Of a DNA stretch of 64,000 nucleotides, positions 49,845-58,420 are shown in pieces. This stretch comes from an uncultured Desulfobacter sp. (lineage in GTDB: Bacteria > Desulfobacterota > Desulfobacteria > Desulfobacterales > Desulfobacteraceae). The notes under the pieces are model-generated. The model worked only from the letters and a program-made list of their open reading frames with translations, was not told where the DNA came from and ran no database searches. Positions within the stretch are counted from its first letter, which is position 1; each line of letters begins with the position of its first letter. A program made the translations under genes and the position numbers. Where the stretch lies: NCBI RefSeq assembly GCF_963677125.1, contig NZ_OY781882.1:1186501-1250500 (forward strand), in the 5' to 3' direction.

Positions 49845-52396
49845 AAAATTGCTTTCTCTTTAAACCAATTCAGATATTGCTCAAGTATTTCGGGTTCAAC
49901 CAATGAGTCTGACGGCTCGCCATCACCGGCCCGGGACTCAATGTCAAAAGCGGCAAGTCTCAACTGCTCTGCATTTACATTGGCGGCAGCGCCTTTTAAC
50001 GCATGGGCACAGTCCTTGACATACCCAGGATCAATGGGCGCTTTTTTAATCGCCGCAATAAGGTTATCAACAAGTCCGTCCACCTCCTGGAAAAAGGACG
50101 CAAGGACTTCAGCAGCCATATCCTCATCATTGCCAAAGCGTTCAAGAAATACAGTCCGGTCAAATACAGGCGCGGAAGCAGGATTCTCTTCCACACCAGC
50201 GGCTACCTGTTCTTTTTTTTCAGCCTTATGAATATCGCGGTCAGGCGTTTTAGAATCCGGGGAGAGAAATACCTCACAAGCCAAACTTTCCGACTTATAC
50301 ATGTTTATCAGTTCAATTAGAGCACGGGGATTGACCGGTTTTTTTATAAAATCATCCATACCGGCTGCTTTGCATGCCTGTTGATCCTTTTCAAAAGCGT
50401 TTCCGGTCATGGCAATGATGGGTGTTGCCATAAGATCTTCTAAGGTTTCATATTCCCTGATCCGACGACTGGCTTCATAACCATCCATTTCCGGCATCTG
50501 GCAATCCATGAAGATTAAATCATATTTATTCTGTTTAACCTTTTCAACGGCCTGAATGCCGTTGGAAGCCGAATCCGTCTGATATCCCTGTTTTTTGATA
50601 ATTTCTTTAACCGTCACAACATTGGTATCAATGTCATCAACGATTAAAATTTTAAATGCTCTTTTCTTACGTTCGGCTAAAGCATATCGGGTGATAATGG
50701 CCTGATTGCTTTTTTTATAAGTTGGTGAAAGTACCATGTGGAGAGCATCCTGGAGAATGGATGTATCCAAAGGAAAGCTTAAAAAAGCTGAAAATCCCAA
50801 GCCTTCAAATTCCCTTGCGTCCCCTTGCTTACCCACAGCCGTGACAATAATTCGGGCAAGGCTGTTCAACTCGGGGTTCTGGCTGACTTCCCGGCCAATA
50901 TTCCTTGCATATTGATCCGATTCATTGACCTCCATAATGACCACATGAAAAGGCGTTACACTTTCATTGGCAAAAGTTATAAGTTCAATCAGTTGATTGT
51001 GCCCACATGTTTCATAGTGAAAGCCGATCCGGTCAAAAATTTTAGTCAGCCGAGTACTGGGTTCGGGCTTGTCGGATACGGCAACCACCCTGATTTCGTT
51101 TACGGGAACGATAGACGGGGTCTGGGAAATCTCTTCGGGCAGCTGTTTTTCAAAGGGCGCCTCAAACCAGAAGGTAGAGCCTATCATTTCAATGCTGTCC
51201 ACCCCCACCTGACCACCCATGAGTTCAATAAACAATTTTGATATGAACAAGCCAAGGCCGGTACCGCCATATTTCTTTGTTATGGAGGCGTCAGCCTGAA
51301 CAAAAGGAGCAAAAAGGCCATTCATAACCTCCTCACTGATACCGATACCTGTATCGTCCACGCTGAAATGAATCCGCGCGTGCTCTTCTTTGTCCTCTTT
51401 GATTGTCACATTCAAGGTCACAGATCCGGTTTCAGTAAATTTTATGGCATTGCTGGTAAAATTTAATATCACCTGGCGTATTCTGCCGATATCTCCTTTG
51501 AGCAGCCTTGGCACATCCGCATCTATATTATAAATAAACTCAAGGCCTTTTTGCCTGGCCTGCAATTCAGGCAAAGAGACAATATCCTTAATGGCAATTT
51601 CAAGATCAAAGGGGCGGATATCAAGTTCAATTTTGCCGGCTTCAATTTTGGATAGATCCAGTATATCATCTACTATGGTTAAAAGGGCTTTAGCACTGTT
51701 ATAGGCAATGTCCGCATATCGTTTTTGGTCAGTATCAAGCTCAGAGTCGAGAAGGACATGAAGCATGCCGATGACCCCGTTCATAGGATTTCGTATTTCA
51801 TGGCTCATGTTGGCCAAAAATCTATCCTTAACCTCAATGGCGTTTTCAGCATCATCCTGGATTTTTCGGGAAAGCGTAACAGCCGACTGCTTTTCTGAGA
51901 TCAACTTCTGTTGTTTTTTGAGTATTAAAAACAGGACGGCGCCAACGCCGGAAAACAAAATGATGAAAAAAACAAGGCGAAATTCATTGGGATTCAACAC
52001 CCCCGGTCCCCAGGACGGTCCCCAATAAAAAAAAGAAAGCAAAAGGCCCAAAAAACAGCAAAAAACAAAAAAACCGGTCAAATCAGCAAATAGAACAGTT
52101 CCGGCCATCACAATAATAAAAAAAAAGAGTCCGGGACTGAAAACACCACCGGTAAGACAGGTAAACCAAGTGATATAAGCGGAGAAGATCAGTAATATAC
52201 TGCGCCCCCGGATGACGAATCGTTGCTCAGTGTGCCCACCTAAAAGATAATGTGCGGCCCAAATCAGGCAGACGGAGGCAATTGAAGGGGAAATAAGGAC
52301 AAGAGTTTTCGCATACAGCCCCATTCCTGCAAGGCAAACTATAATTGCCGTCATGATAGATGACAGCCGTATTGAAATGTCTTTATCAGTGATCAT
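49841..52396 (-). CDS. Hybrid sensor histidine kinase (membrane HK-REC-REC-HPt)
   Basis: An 851-residue phosphorelay kinase. The N-terminal 160 residues are five or six membrane helices with short loops, so sensing is probably within or near the membrane. HisKA His is in FLANMSHEIRNPMNG (near 200), and the HATPase ends with GTGLGLFISKLFIELMGG. A degenerate first receiver (about 440-560) has Glu in VVIMEVNES where the acceptor Asp should be. The second receiver (about 580-700) is complete with LIFMDCQMPEMDG. A C-terminal HPt domain carries the His in AHALKGAAANV. The BarA/ArcB-like relay presumably ends at the receiver-TPR protein, whose gene overlaps by 4 bases. Confidence 0.93.
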   Translation of the reverse strand: MITDKDISIRLSSIMTAIIVCLAGMGLYAKTLVLISPSIASVCLIWAAHYLLGGHTEQRFVIRGRSILLIFSAYITWFTCLTGGVFSPGLFFFIIVMAGTVLFADLTGFFVFCCFLGLLLSFFYWGPSWGPGVLNPNEFRLVFFIILFSGVGAVLFLILKKQQKLISEKQSAVTLSRKIQDDAENAIEVKDRFLANMSHEIRNPMNGVIGMLHVLLDSELDTDQKRYADIAYNSAKALLTIVDDILDLSKIEAGKIELDIRPFDLEIAIKDIVSLPELQARQKGLEFIYNIDADVPRLLKGDIGRIRQVILNFTSNAIKFTETGSVTLNVTIKEDKEEHARIHFSVDDTGIGISEEVMNGLFAPFVQADASITKKYGGTGLGLFISKLFIELMGGQVGVDSIEMIGSTFWFEAPFEKQLPEEISQTPSIVPVNEIRVVAVSDKPEPSTRLTKIFDRIGFHYETCGHNQLIELITFANESVTPFHVVIMEVNESDQYARNIGREVSQNPELNSLARIIVTAVGKQGDAREFEGLGFSAFLSFPLDTSILQDALHMVLSPTYKKSNQAIITRYALAERKKRAFKILIVDDIDTNVVTVKEIIKKQGYQTDSASNGIQAVEKVKQNKYDLIFMDCQMPEMDGYEASRRIREYETLEDLMATPIIAMTGNAFEKDQQACKAAGMDDFIKKPVNPRALIELINMYKSESLACEVFLSPDSKTPDRDIHKAEKKEQVAAGVEENPASAPVFDRTVFLERFGNDEDMAAEVLASFFQEVDGLVDNLIAAIKKAPIDPGYVKDCAHALKGAAANVNAEQLRLAAFDIESRAGDGEPSDSLVEPEILEQYLNWFKEKAIL

Positions 52397-52611
52397 TTAG
52401 TGTTTGCCAATTTAAATTTTTTAAGAATTTGAATATAAATAATATAACTGTCCAGCTGTTTGAATGTCAAACCCTAATTCCCGCCCATTTAGAAATAGTA
52501 TTTGTTACAATCTCATTGTTAAACAAAGATATTAATTGATGAGCGGACACGGTTGAATTAACGCCTGCTTATTGGCTTAAAAATTTAATTTGAAGAAGGT
52601 TTTATTTTTTC

Positions 52612-52640
52612 TTGACATTATTGTTATTTATATATAATAA
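52612..52640 (+). promoter_or_regulatory. Promoter of the ilv operon
   Basis: TTGACA at 52612-52617 is followed by an AT-only spacer and either TATAAT (52633-52638, spacing 15) or TAATAA (52635-52640, spacing 17). It sits 27-55 bases before the leader-peptide start. Confidence 0.6.
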
Positions 52641-52666
52641 ATATTCTTAATTGAGAGTAAAATATT

Positions 52667-52753
52667 ATGATTAAAACAAATATTATTAACAGCCTAGTGG
52701 TCCTTATTATCGTGGAGGTGATTATTGTCACCTCCTGGCGAAGGGGCGATTAG
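52667..52753 (+). CDS. Branched-chain leader peptide
   Basis: ATG at 52667 opens a 28-codon frame ending TAG at 52751-52753. It reads MIKTNIINSLVV, then LIIVEVIIVTSWRRGD, so 8 Ile, 5 Val and 1-2 Leu crowd its length. GAGAG lies upstream. GGAGGTGA (52714-52721) and TCACCTCC (52728-52735) within it form a pause-type hairpin. With the terminator at 52781 this is the classical arrangement by which stalling at scarce Ile/Val codons prevents termination ahead of ilvD. Confidence 0.82.
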   Translation: MIKTNIINSLVVLIIVEVIIVTSWRRGD

Positions 52754-52780
52754 TGGCTTAAATAAGATTAATTAAAAAAA

Positions 52781-52822
52781 GCCGTTACCAGCCCCGAAGG
52801 GGGGCCGGTAACGGCTTTTTTG
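52781..52822 (+). terminator. Attenuator terminator ahead of ilvD
   Basis: GCCGTTACC (52781-52789) pairs with GGTAACGGC (52807-52815), with a further C-rich/G-rich inner stem, and is followed by six T. It lies 27 bases after the leader-peptide stop and 23 before ilvD. Confidence 0.88.
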
Positions 52823-52844
52823 CTTTTAGGAGACTTTTTAAAAA

Positions 52845-54515
52845 ATGAAAAGAAGCCGCATTGCAACACAGGGCGTGGCAAGGGCACCCCACCGGGGCCT
52901 GCTTAAAGCGTTAGGGTATACTGATATGGAGTTGAGCCGCCCCCTGATCGGGATTGCCAATTCCGCCAATGAACTGATCCCGGGGCACATGCACCTTGAC
53001 TCCATTGTCAAAGCCGTCAAGGCCGGTATTTCCATGGCTGGCGGTACCCCTATGGAATTTTCCACCATCGGTGTATGTGACGGTGTTGCTATGAACCATA
53101 TCGGCATGCACTATTCACTGGCATCAAGGGAACTTATTGCCGACAGTATCGAAGTGACGGCCACAGCCCACCCCTTTGACGGTATTGTCATGGTGCCCAA
53201 TTGTGACAAAATTGTGCCGGGCATGCTGATGGCTGCGGCAAGGCTTAATATTCCCTCCATTTTTGTCAGCGGCGGTCCAATGCTGGCAGGACGCCACCCC
53301 CATGACCGGTCAAAGAAAATTGACCTGATCACTATATTCGAGGCTGTGGGTGCCGTACAAAGCGACAAAATGACCGAAGAAGAACTTTTGGAAATGGAAA
53401 ATGCGGCTTGTCCCACCTGCGGATCCTGTGCAGGCATGTTTACGGCCAATTCCATGAACTGCCTCACCGAAGCCATCGGCATGGGACTGCCGGGCAACGG
53501 CACTATTCCGGCACCCATGTCCAGCCGGGTGCGTCTGGCAAAAGCGGCCGGTATGCAGATCATGAATCTGGTGGTACACGATATTACCCCGGACAAAATC
53601 ATGACCCGGCAGGCGTTTATGAATGCCTTGGCCGTGGATATGGCCCTGGGCTGTTCCACTAATACGGTGCTGCATCTTAAAGCCGTGGCTGCCGAAGCCG
53701 GTGTGGATATTCCTCTTGATCTGATCAATGAAGTCAGCAAAAAAACCCCCCATTTATGCTCTTTGAGCCCCGGTGGAAAGGACCACATTGAAGACCTTGA
53801 TTCAGCCGGTGGTATCCAGGCTGTCATGAAAGAACTCAGTGATAACAAAATGATCGACACAAGCCTTATAACGGCCACAGGTAAAACCATCGAAGAAAAC
53901 CTTGAAAAAGTTAAGGTCAAGTACCCGGATGTCATCAGGCCGGTTAATGATCCTTACCACAAGGAAGGCGGACTTGCCGTATTGTTCGGCAACCTTGCCC
54001 CTGAAGGCTGTGTGGTTAAGCAGTCTGCGGTTCTCCCGGAAATGATGACCCACCAGGGGCCTGCACGGGTATTTAACTGTGAAGAAGATGCCAGCAACGC
54101 CATCATGGAACGGCAGATCAATCCGGGCGATGTCATCGTGATCCGTTACGAAGGACCGGCAGGGGGGCCGGGCATGCGCGAGATGCTCACCCCCACATCA
54201 GCCATTGCCGGCATGGGACTTGATGACCGGTGTGCCCTGATCACGGATGGCCGGTTTTCCGGCGGCACCAAGGGTGCAAGCATCGGGCACGTATCTCCGG
54301 AAGCAGCCCAGGGCGGCTTGATTGCTTTTGTGAACGAAGGTGATCAGATCAGCATTGATATCCCGAATAAAACCATTGAATTATTGGTACCTGAAGAAGA
54401 ACTTGCCCAACGAAAAGCAGATTGGAAAAAACCCGAACCCAAAATCAAAAAAGGTTATATGGCCCGTTATGCCAAGATGGTGACATCTGCCGGCAATGGC
54501 GCCATTTTCAAATAA
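52845..54515 (+). CDS. ilvD: Dihydroxy-acid dehydratase
   Basis: Fe-S enzyme of 556 residues that dehydrates 2,3-dihydroxy-3-methylacids to 2-keto acids in valine and isoleucine synthesis. Cluster and metal ligands are in VPNCDKIVPGM and CPTCGSCAGMFTANSMNC; DGRFSGGTKGASIGHVSPEA is the family's C-terminal signature. First structural gene of the attenuated ilv operon, 11 bases before ilvB. GGAG precedes the ATG. Confidence 0.97.
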   Translation: MKRSRIATQGVARAPHRGLLKALGYTDMELSRPLIGIANSANELIPGHMHLDSIVKAVKAGISMAGGTPMEFSTIGVCDGVAMNHIGMHYSLASRELIADSIEVTATAHPFDGIVMVPNCDKIVPGMLMAAARLNIPSIFVSGGPMLAGRHPHDRSKKIDLITIFEAVGAVQSDKMTEEELLEMENAACPTCGSCAGMFTANSMNCLTEAIGMGLPGNGTIPAPMSSRVRLAKAAGMQIMNLVVHDITPDKIMTRQAFMNALAVDMALGCSTNTVLHLKAVAAEAGVDIPLDLINEVSKKTPHLCSLSPGGKDHIEDLDSAGGIQAVMKELSDNKMIDTSLITATGKTIEENLEKVKVKYPDVIRPVNDPYHKEGGLAVLFGNLAPEGCVVKQSAVLPEMMTHQGPARVFNCEEDASNAIMERQINPGDVIVIRYEGPAGGPGMREMLTPTSAIAGMGLDDRCALITDGRFSGGTKGASIGHVSPEAAQGGLIAFVNEGDQISIDIPNKTIELLVPEEELAQRKADWKKPEPKIKKGYMARYAKMVTSAGNGAIFK

Positions 54516-54526
54516 AGGAGCGGATA

Positions 54527-56218
54527 ATGAAACTTACAGGGGCCCAAATCCTCATTAAGATGATAAAGGCGCAGGGTGTTGATACCATGTTCGGGTATCC
54601 CGGCGGTGCCACCATTGATATCCATGATGAAATTCTTAAACATGACGACCTGCGCCATATCGTGGTCAGACACGAACAGGGTGCCGTTCACATGGCCGAT
54701 TCCTATGCAAGGGCGCATAAAACCACCGGCGTTGCCCTGGTCACCTCGGGGCCGGGTGCTACTAATGCCGTGACCGGGCTTGCATCAGCCCATTGCGATT
54801 CCATTCCCATCGTTGTGTTTACAGGCCAGGTGCCCACCGCCCTTATCGGCAATGATGCCTTCCAGGAAGTGGACATTGTCGGCATTACCCGCCCCTGCAC
54901 TAAACATAACTACCTGGTTAAAGATCCAAACAAGCTTGCGGAAACTATTCAGGAAGCATTTTTCATTGCCGGGTCCGGTCGTCCGGGTCCGGTACTTGTG
55001 GACCTGCCTAAGGATGTTGTCCAGGCTGTGATTGATTTTCAGATGCCTGAACCGATAAAAATGCGCACTTACAAGCCTAACTACAAACCCAATAAAAAGC
55101 AGATGACCAAGGCTGTAAAAATGCTTAAAGAGGCTCGGCGGCCCGTAATGTTCGGTGGCGGCGGCCTCATTTCATCCGGGGCAAGCAAGGAATTTACCCG
55201 GATTGCAAAATTTGCCAACCTCCCGGTTACGGCATCTTTGATGGGACTTGGGGCTTACCCTGGAACTGATGACAATTGGCTAGGCATGTTGGGCATGCAC
55301 GGCACCTACCGGGCCAATATGAGTATCGGCCACAGTGACCTTATTTTTGCGGCCGGTGTAAGGTTTGATGACCGAGTCACCGGTAACCTTGAAAAATTTG
55401 CACCGGATGCCAAAATCATTCAAATTGACATTGACCCCACATCCATCCATAAAAATGTCGATGTTGACTGTCCCATTGTCGGGGATTGCAAAATGGCTTT
55501 GGCAGACATTGCCTCGCTCATGGAAAAGGAAGCACCTGAAAATTTTATGAATGACCGGGATGCTTGGTTTAAGCGCATCAATGAATGGAAAGAGTTGACG
55601 CCCCTCAGGTACGAGCAATCCTTTGACACCATTAAACCCCAATATGTTGTTGAAAAACTGCATGAGGTCACCCAAGGCAAAGCCATTGTGACCACGGAAG
55701 TGGGGCAAAACCAAATGTGGGCTGCCCAGTACTATCATTTTGAAAAGCCCAACCACTTCATCACATCCGGCGGCCTTGGCGTTATGGGGTTTGGTCTGCC
55801 CGCTGCCATCGGTGCCAAAGCGGCAGCCCCGGACAAGACCGTTGTCTGTATCGCAGGGGACGGTTCAATACAGATGAATTCCCAGGAGTTGATGACGGCT
55901 GTTGCTGAAAAATTAGATGTGAAAATCGTCATCTTAAACAACCGCTATCTTGGCATGGTGCGCCAGTGGCAGGAATTTTTCTATGATAAGGTATATGCCG
56001 ATACCAATATGGAGGCTCAACCTGATTTTGTGAAGCTTGCCGACGCATACGGGGCAACCGGTTTCAGGTGCGATGATCCGGCCAAGGTGATCCAGACCCT
56101 TGAGACGGGCTTGAACACCCCCGGCACAGTAATCATGGAATTTGTTGTCGAACGTGAAGAATCGGTCTATCCCATGGTTCCGGCAGGCGGGGCCATCACT
56201 GACATGCTTCTGGTTTAA
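54527..56218 (+). CDS. ilvB: Acetolactate synthase, large (catalytic) subunit
   Basis: ThDP/FAD enzyme making acetolactate or acetohydroxybutyrate. The start at 54527 (MKLTGAQILIKM) follows AAAGGAG; the open frame extends 35 codons into ilvD but that is not family-like. The 563 residues show the catalytic Glu in VRHEQGAVHMADSYAR, FAD/central domain RFDDRVTGN and the ThDP-binding GDGSIQMNSQEL with following NN. Partner of the next gene's regulatory subunit. Confidence 0.96.
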   Translation: MKLTGAQILIKMIKAQGVDTMFGYPGGATIDIHDEILKHDDLRHIVVRHEQGAVHMADSYARAHKTTGVALVTSGPGATNAVTGLASAHCDSIPIVVFTGQVPTALIGNDAFQEVDIVGITRPCTKHNYLVKDPNKLAETIQEAFFIAGSGRPGPVLVDLPKDVVQAVIDFQMPEPIKMRTYKPNYKPNKKQMTKAVKMLKEARRPVMFGGGGLISSGASKEFTRIAKFANLPVTASLMGLGAYPGTDDNWLGMLGMHGTYRANMSIGHSDLIFAAGVRFDDRVTGNLEKFAPDAKIIQIDIDPTSIHKNVDVDCPIVGDCKMALADIASLMEKEAPENFMNDRDAWFKRINEWKELTPLRYEQSFDTIKPQYVVEKLHEVTQGKAIVTTEVGQNQMWAAQYYHFEKPNHFITSGGLGVMGFGLPAAIGAKAAAPDKTVVCIAGDGSIQMNSQELMTAVAEKLDVKIVILNNRYLGMVRQWQEFFYDKVYADTNMEAQPDFVKLADAYGATGFRCDDPAKVIQTLETGLNTPGTVIMEFVVEREESVYPMVPAGGAITDMLLV

Positions 56219-56232
56219 AAAGGATAATTGAT

Positions 56233-56724
56233 ATGAAAACCAACAGATATATTTTATCAATTCTTGTGGACAATGAACCGGGAGTTCTGTCCCGGATTGC
56301 AGGCCTGTTCTCCGGGCGCGGGTTTAACATCGACTCCTTGAGCGTTGCAAAAACTGCAGAGCCGGATGTCTCAGTGGTCACCCTGGCAACCTGCTGTGAT
56401 GAACACGTCATTGAACAAATTAAAAAACAGCTGCACAAGCTGATCAATGTCATCACGGTCAATGATTTAACCGAAAAACAATATGTGGAACGCGAACTTG
56501 TATTGGTCAAGGTCCATGCGAAAACCGAAAAACGGGCCGAAATAATGCGGATCGTTGATATTTTCAGATCCAGGATCGTTGATGTCGGCTGCTCACACTT
56601 TATTGTAGAAGTATCGGGTGATTCGGGCAAAATAAAGGCCTTTATCGAGCTGATGAAGCCCATGGGCATTATTGAGATCGCCTCCACCGGCACCATAGCT
56701 CTTGGCAGGGAGAACTGGAAATGA
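56233..56724 (+). CDS. ilvN: Acetolactate synthase, small (regulatory) subunit
   Basis: A 163-residue ACT-domain protein: YILSILVDNEPGVLSRIAGL with FSGRGFNIDSL is the valine-binding ACT motif, and the C-terminal half (VKVHAKTEKRAEIMRIVDIFR) is the usual second ACT-like domain of the IlvH/IlvN type. It confers valine feedback on IlvB. It overlaps cimA by 4 bases (ATGA). Confidence 0.95.
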   Translation: MKTNRYILSILVDNEPGVLSRIAGLFSGRGFNIDSLSVAKTAEPDVSVVTLATCCDEHVIEQIKKQLHKLINVITVNDLTEKQYVERELVLVKVHAKTEKRAEIMRIVDIFRSRIVDVGCSHFIVEVSGDSGKIKAFIELMKPMGIIEIASTGTIALGRENWK

Positions 56725-58346
56725 ATGGAGTAAAAGCAAAGAAAAAAGCCTTGCTTTACGACACCACGTTGCGTGATGGGATGCAGGGGGAAAATATATT
56801 CTTTTCTCCTGAGGATAAACTCAAAATCGCCATGCGCTTAGATGATGCCGGTGTCCACTACATTGAAGGGGGTTGGCCCGGCTCCAACCCGGGGGCCCAG
56901 GCTTTTTTTGATCTGGTCAGGGACAAAGAATTCAAACAGGCCAAAATCTGCGCATTCGGCTCCACAAGAAGACAAAACTCAACCTGTGAACAAGACGGCA
57001 ATATCAAGGCCCTGATTGACTCAGGTGCACCAGCGGTAACGATTTTCGGCAAATCATGGGATCTTCATGTCACGGACATCATGAACAACACCCGGGAAGA
57101 AAACCTGGCCATGATCACGCAAAGTGTCGCCTATTTGAAAGCCCAGGGCCGTGAAGTGCTCTATGATGCCGAACATTATTACGATGGGTATAAAGCGAAT
57201 GCACAGTTTGCGTTGGAAACCCTGGAAGCGGCCGTAGAGGGAGGAACCCGATGCCTGGTGCTTTGTGACACCAACGGCGGAAGCCTGCCTTGTGATATTG
57301 ACACCATCACCCGGGAAACCATGGCCCATTTCAAGGACCATGATGATGTCATTTTCGGGGTCCATACCCATAATGACTGCGCCATGGGTGTTGCCAATGC
57401 TATCAATGCGATTCATGCCGGCGCGACCATGGTGCAGGGCACGATTAACGGATATGGGGAACGCTGCGGCAATGCAGATCTTACGGCAATTATCCCCATT
57501 CTGGCCCATAAGATGAACAGGGATTGTATCAGTGATGAGAACCTGGCCAAGCTGCGGGCTCTGTCCAGATTTGTATCTGAAACAGCCAATATGCCGCCTG
57601 TGGCGTCACGACCTTTTGTGGGGCGGTCTGCCTTCACCCATAAAGGTGGCGTTCATGTGTCGGCCATCATGAAAAACCCTAAAGCGTATGAACACATGGC
57701 TCCGGAACTTGTGGGTAACCGACGCCGGGTTCTGGTCTCCGAGCAGTCCGGTAAAAGTAACATCACCTACAAGGCCAAGGAACTTGGGGTTGATCTGGGC
57801 AATGACGAATCTAAAAAATCGCTGATTGTTAACAACATCAAAGAGATGGAGAATTTCGGATATGAGTTCGATACGGCCGAAGGCTCTTTGAAACTGATCA
57901 TGGAAAGACTCACCGAGCAGTATCAATCTCATTTTGAGCTGGAATCCTTCAGGGTCGTGGTGGAAAAAGACAAGGAAAGACCCTGTTATTCCCATGCCAT
58001 GATCAAGATACGGGTTGGGGACAAAACCGAAATCACCTCAGCTGAAGGCGAAGGTCCGGTCTCCGCCCTTGATAACGCCCTGAGAAAAGCTTTGGCTGCT
58101 ATGTATCCGGGAGTCAAAGACCTTCATCTGGTGGACTTCAAGGTTCGTGTGATTGACGGATCCGACGGTACCGATGCAAGGGTCAGGGTATTGATCGAGT
58201 CCCGGGATACAGACAATATTTTTTCAACCGTTGGGGTTTCCGAGGATATTATCGAAGCCTCATGGCAAGCTTTGGCTGATAGTTTTCAGTATAAACTATC
58301 GCTGGATCACAAAAATGAACTAAACAAAGTCGAATCTACAGCGTAG
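56721..58346 (+). CDS. cimA: (R)-citramalate synthase
   Basis: A 541-residue member of the isopropylmalate-synthase family: TTLRDGMQGENIFFS, YIEGGWPGSNP (typical of the CimA branch rather than LeuA), GVHTHNDCAMGVANA, the post-barrel AFTHKGGVHVSA and a C-terminal regulatory domain from about 400. It condenses acetyl-CoA with pyruvate to citramalate, giving 2-ketobutyrate for isoleucine without threonine deaminase. Its place in the Ile/Val-attenuated operon supports this over LeuA or homocitrate synthase. Confidence 0.92.
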   Translation: MNGVKAKKKALLYDTTLRDGMQGENIFFSPEDKLKIAMRLDDAGVHYIEGGWPGSNPGAQAFFDLVRDKEFKQAKICAFGSTRRQNSTCEQDGNIKALIDSGAPAVTIFGKSWDLHVTDIMNNTREENLAMITQSVAYLKAQGREVLYDAEHYYDGYKANAQFALETLEAAVEGGTRCLVLCDTNGGSLPCDIDTITRETMAHFKDHDDVIFGVHTHNDCAMGVANAINAIHAGATMVQGTINGYGERCGNADLTAIIPILAHKMNRDCISDENLAKLRALSRFVSETANMPPVASRPFVGRSAFTHKGGVHVSAIMKNPKAYEHMAPELVGNRRRVLVSEQSGKSNITYKAKELGVDLGNDESKKSLIVNNIKEMENFGYEFDTAEGSLKLIMERLTEQYQSHFELESFRVVVEKDKERPCYSHAMIKIRVGDKTEITSAEGEGPVSALDNALRKALAAMYPGVKDLHLVDFKVRVIDGSDGTDARVRVLIESRDTDNIFSTVGVSEDIIEASWQALADSFQYKLSLDHKNELNKVESTA

Positions 58347-58355
58347 GCATTATTG

Positions 58356-58406
58356 ATTAATTTCCTCCCCCCTGGCTTTTATGGCCGGGGGGGATTAATT
58401 TTTTTA
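58356..58406. terminator. Bidirectional terminator between cimA and lepA
   Basis: CCCCCC (58367-58372) pairs with GGGGGG (58387-58393), with an inner GGC/GCC and outer ATTAAT/ATTAAT pairs; T-run to 58405 on the plus strand and A/T-rich on the other side. Confidence 0.8.
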
Positions 58407-58420
58407 CGACACCACCTAAT

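Noticed and set aside
54422..54526. Extension of IlvB into ilvD
   Set aside because: AAAGGAG directly precedes the ATG at 54527, and the extension is just ilvD read in another frame.
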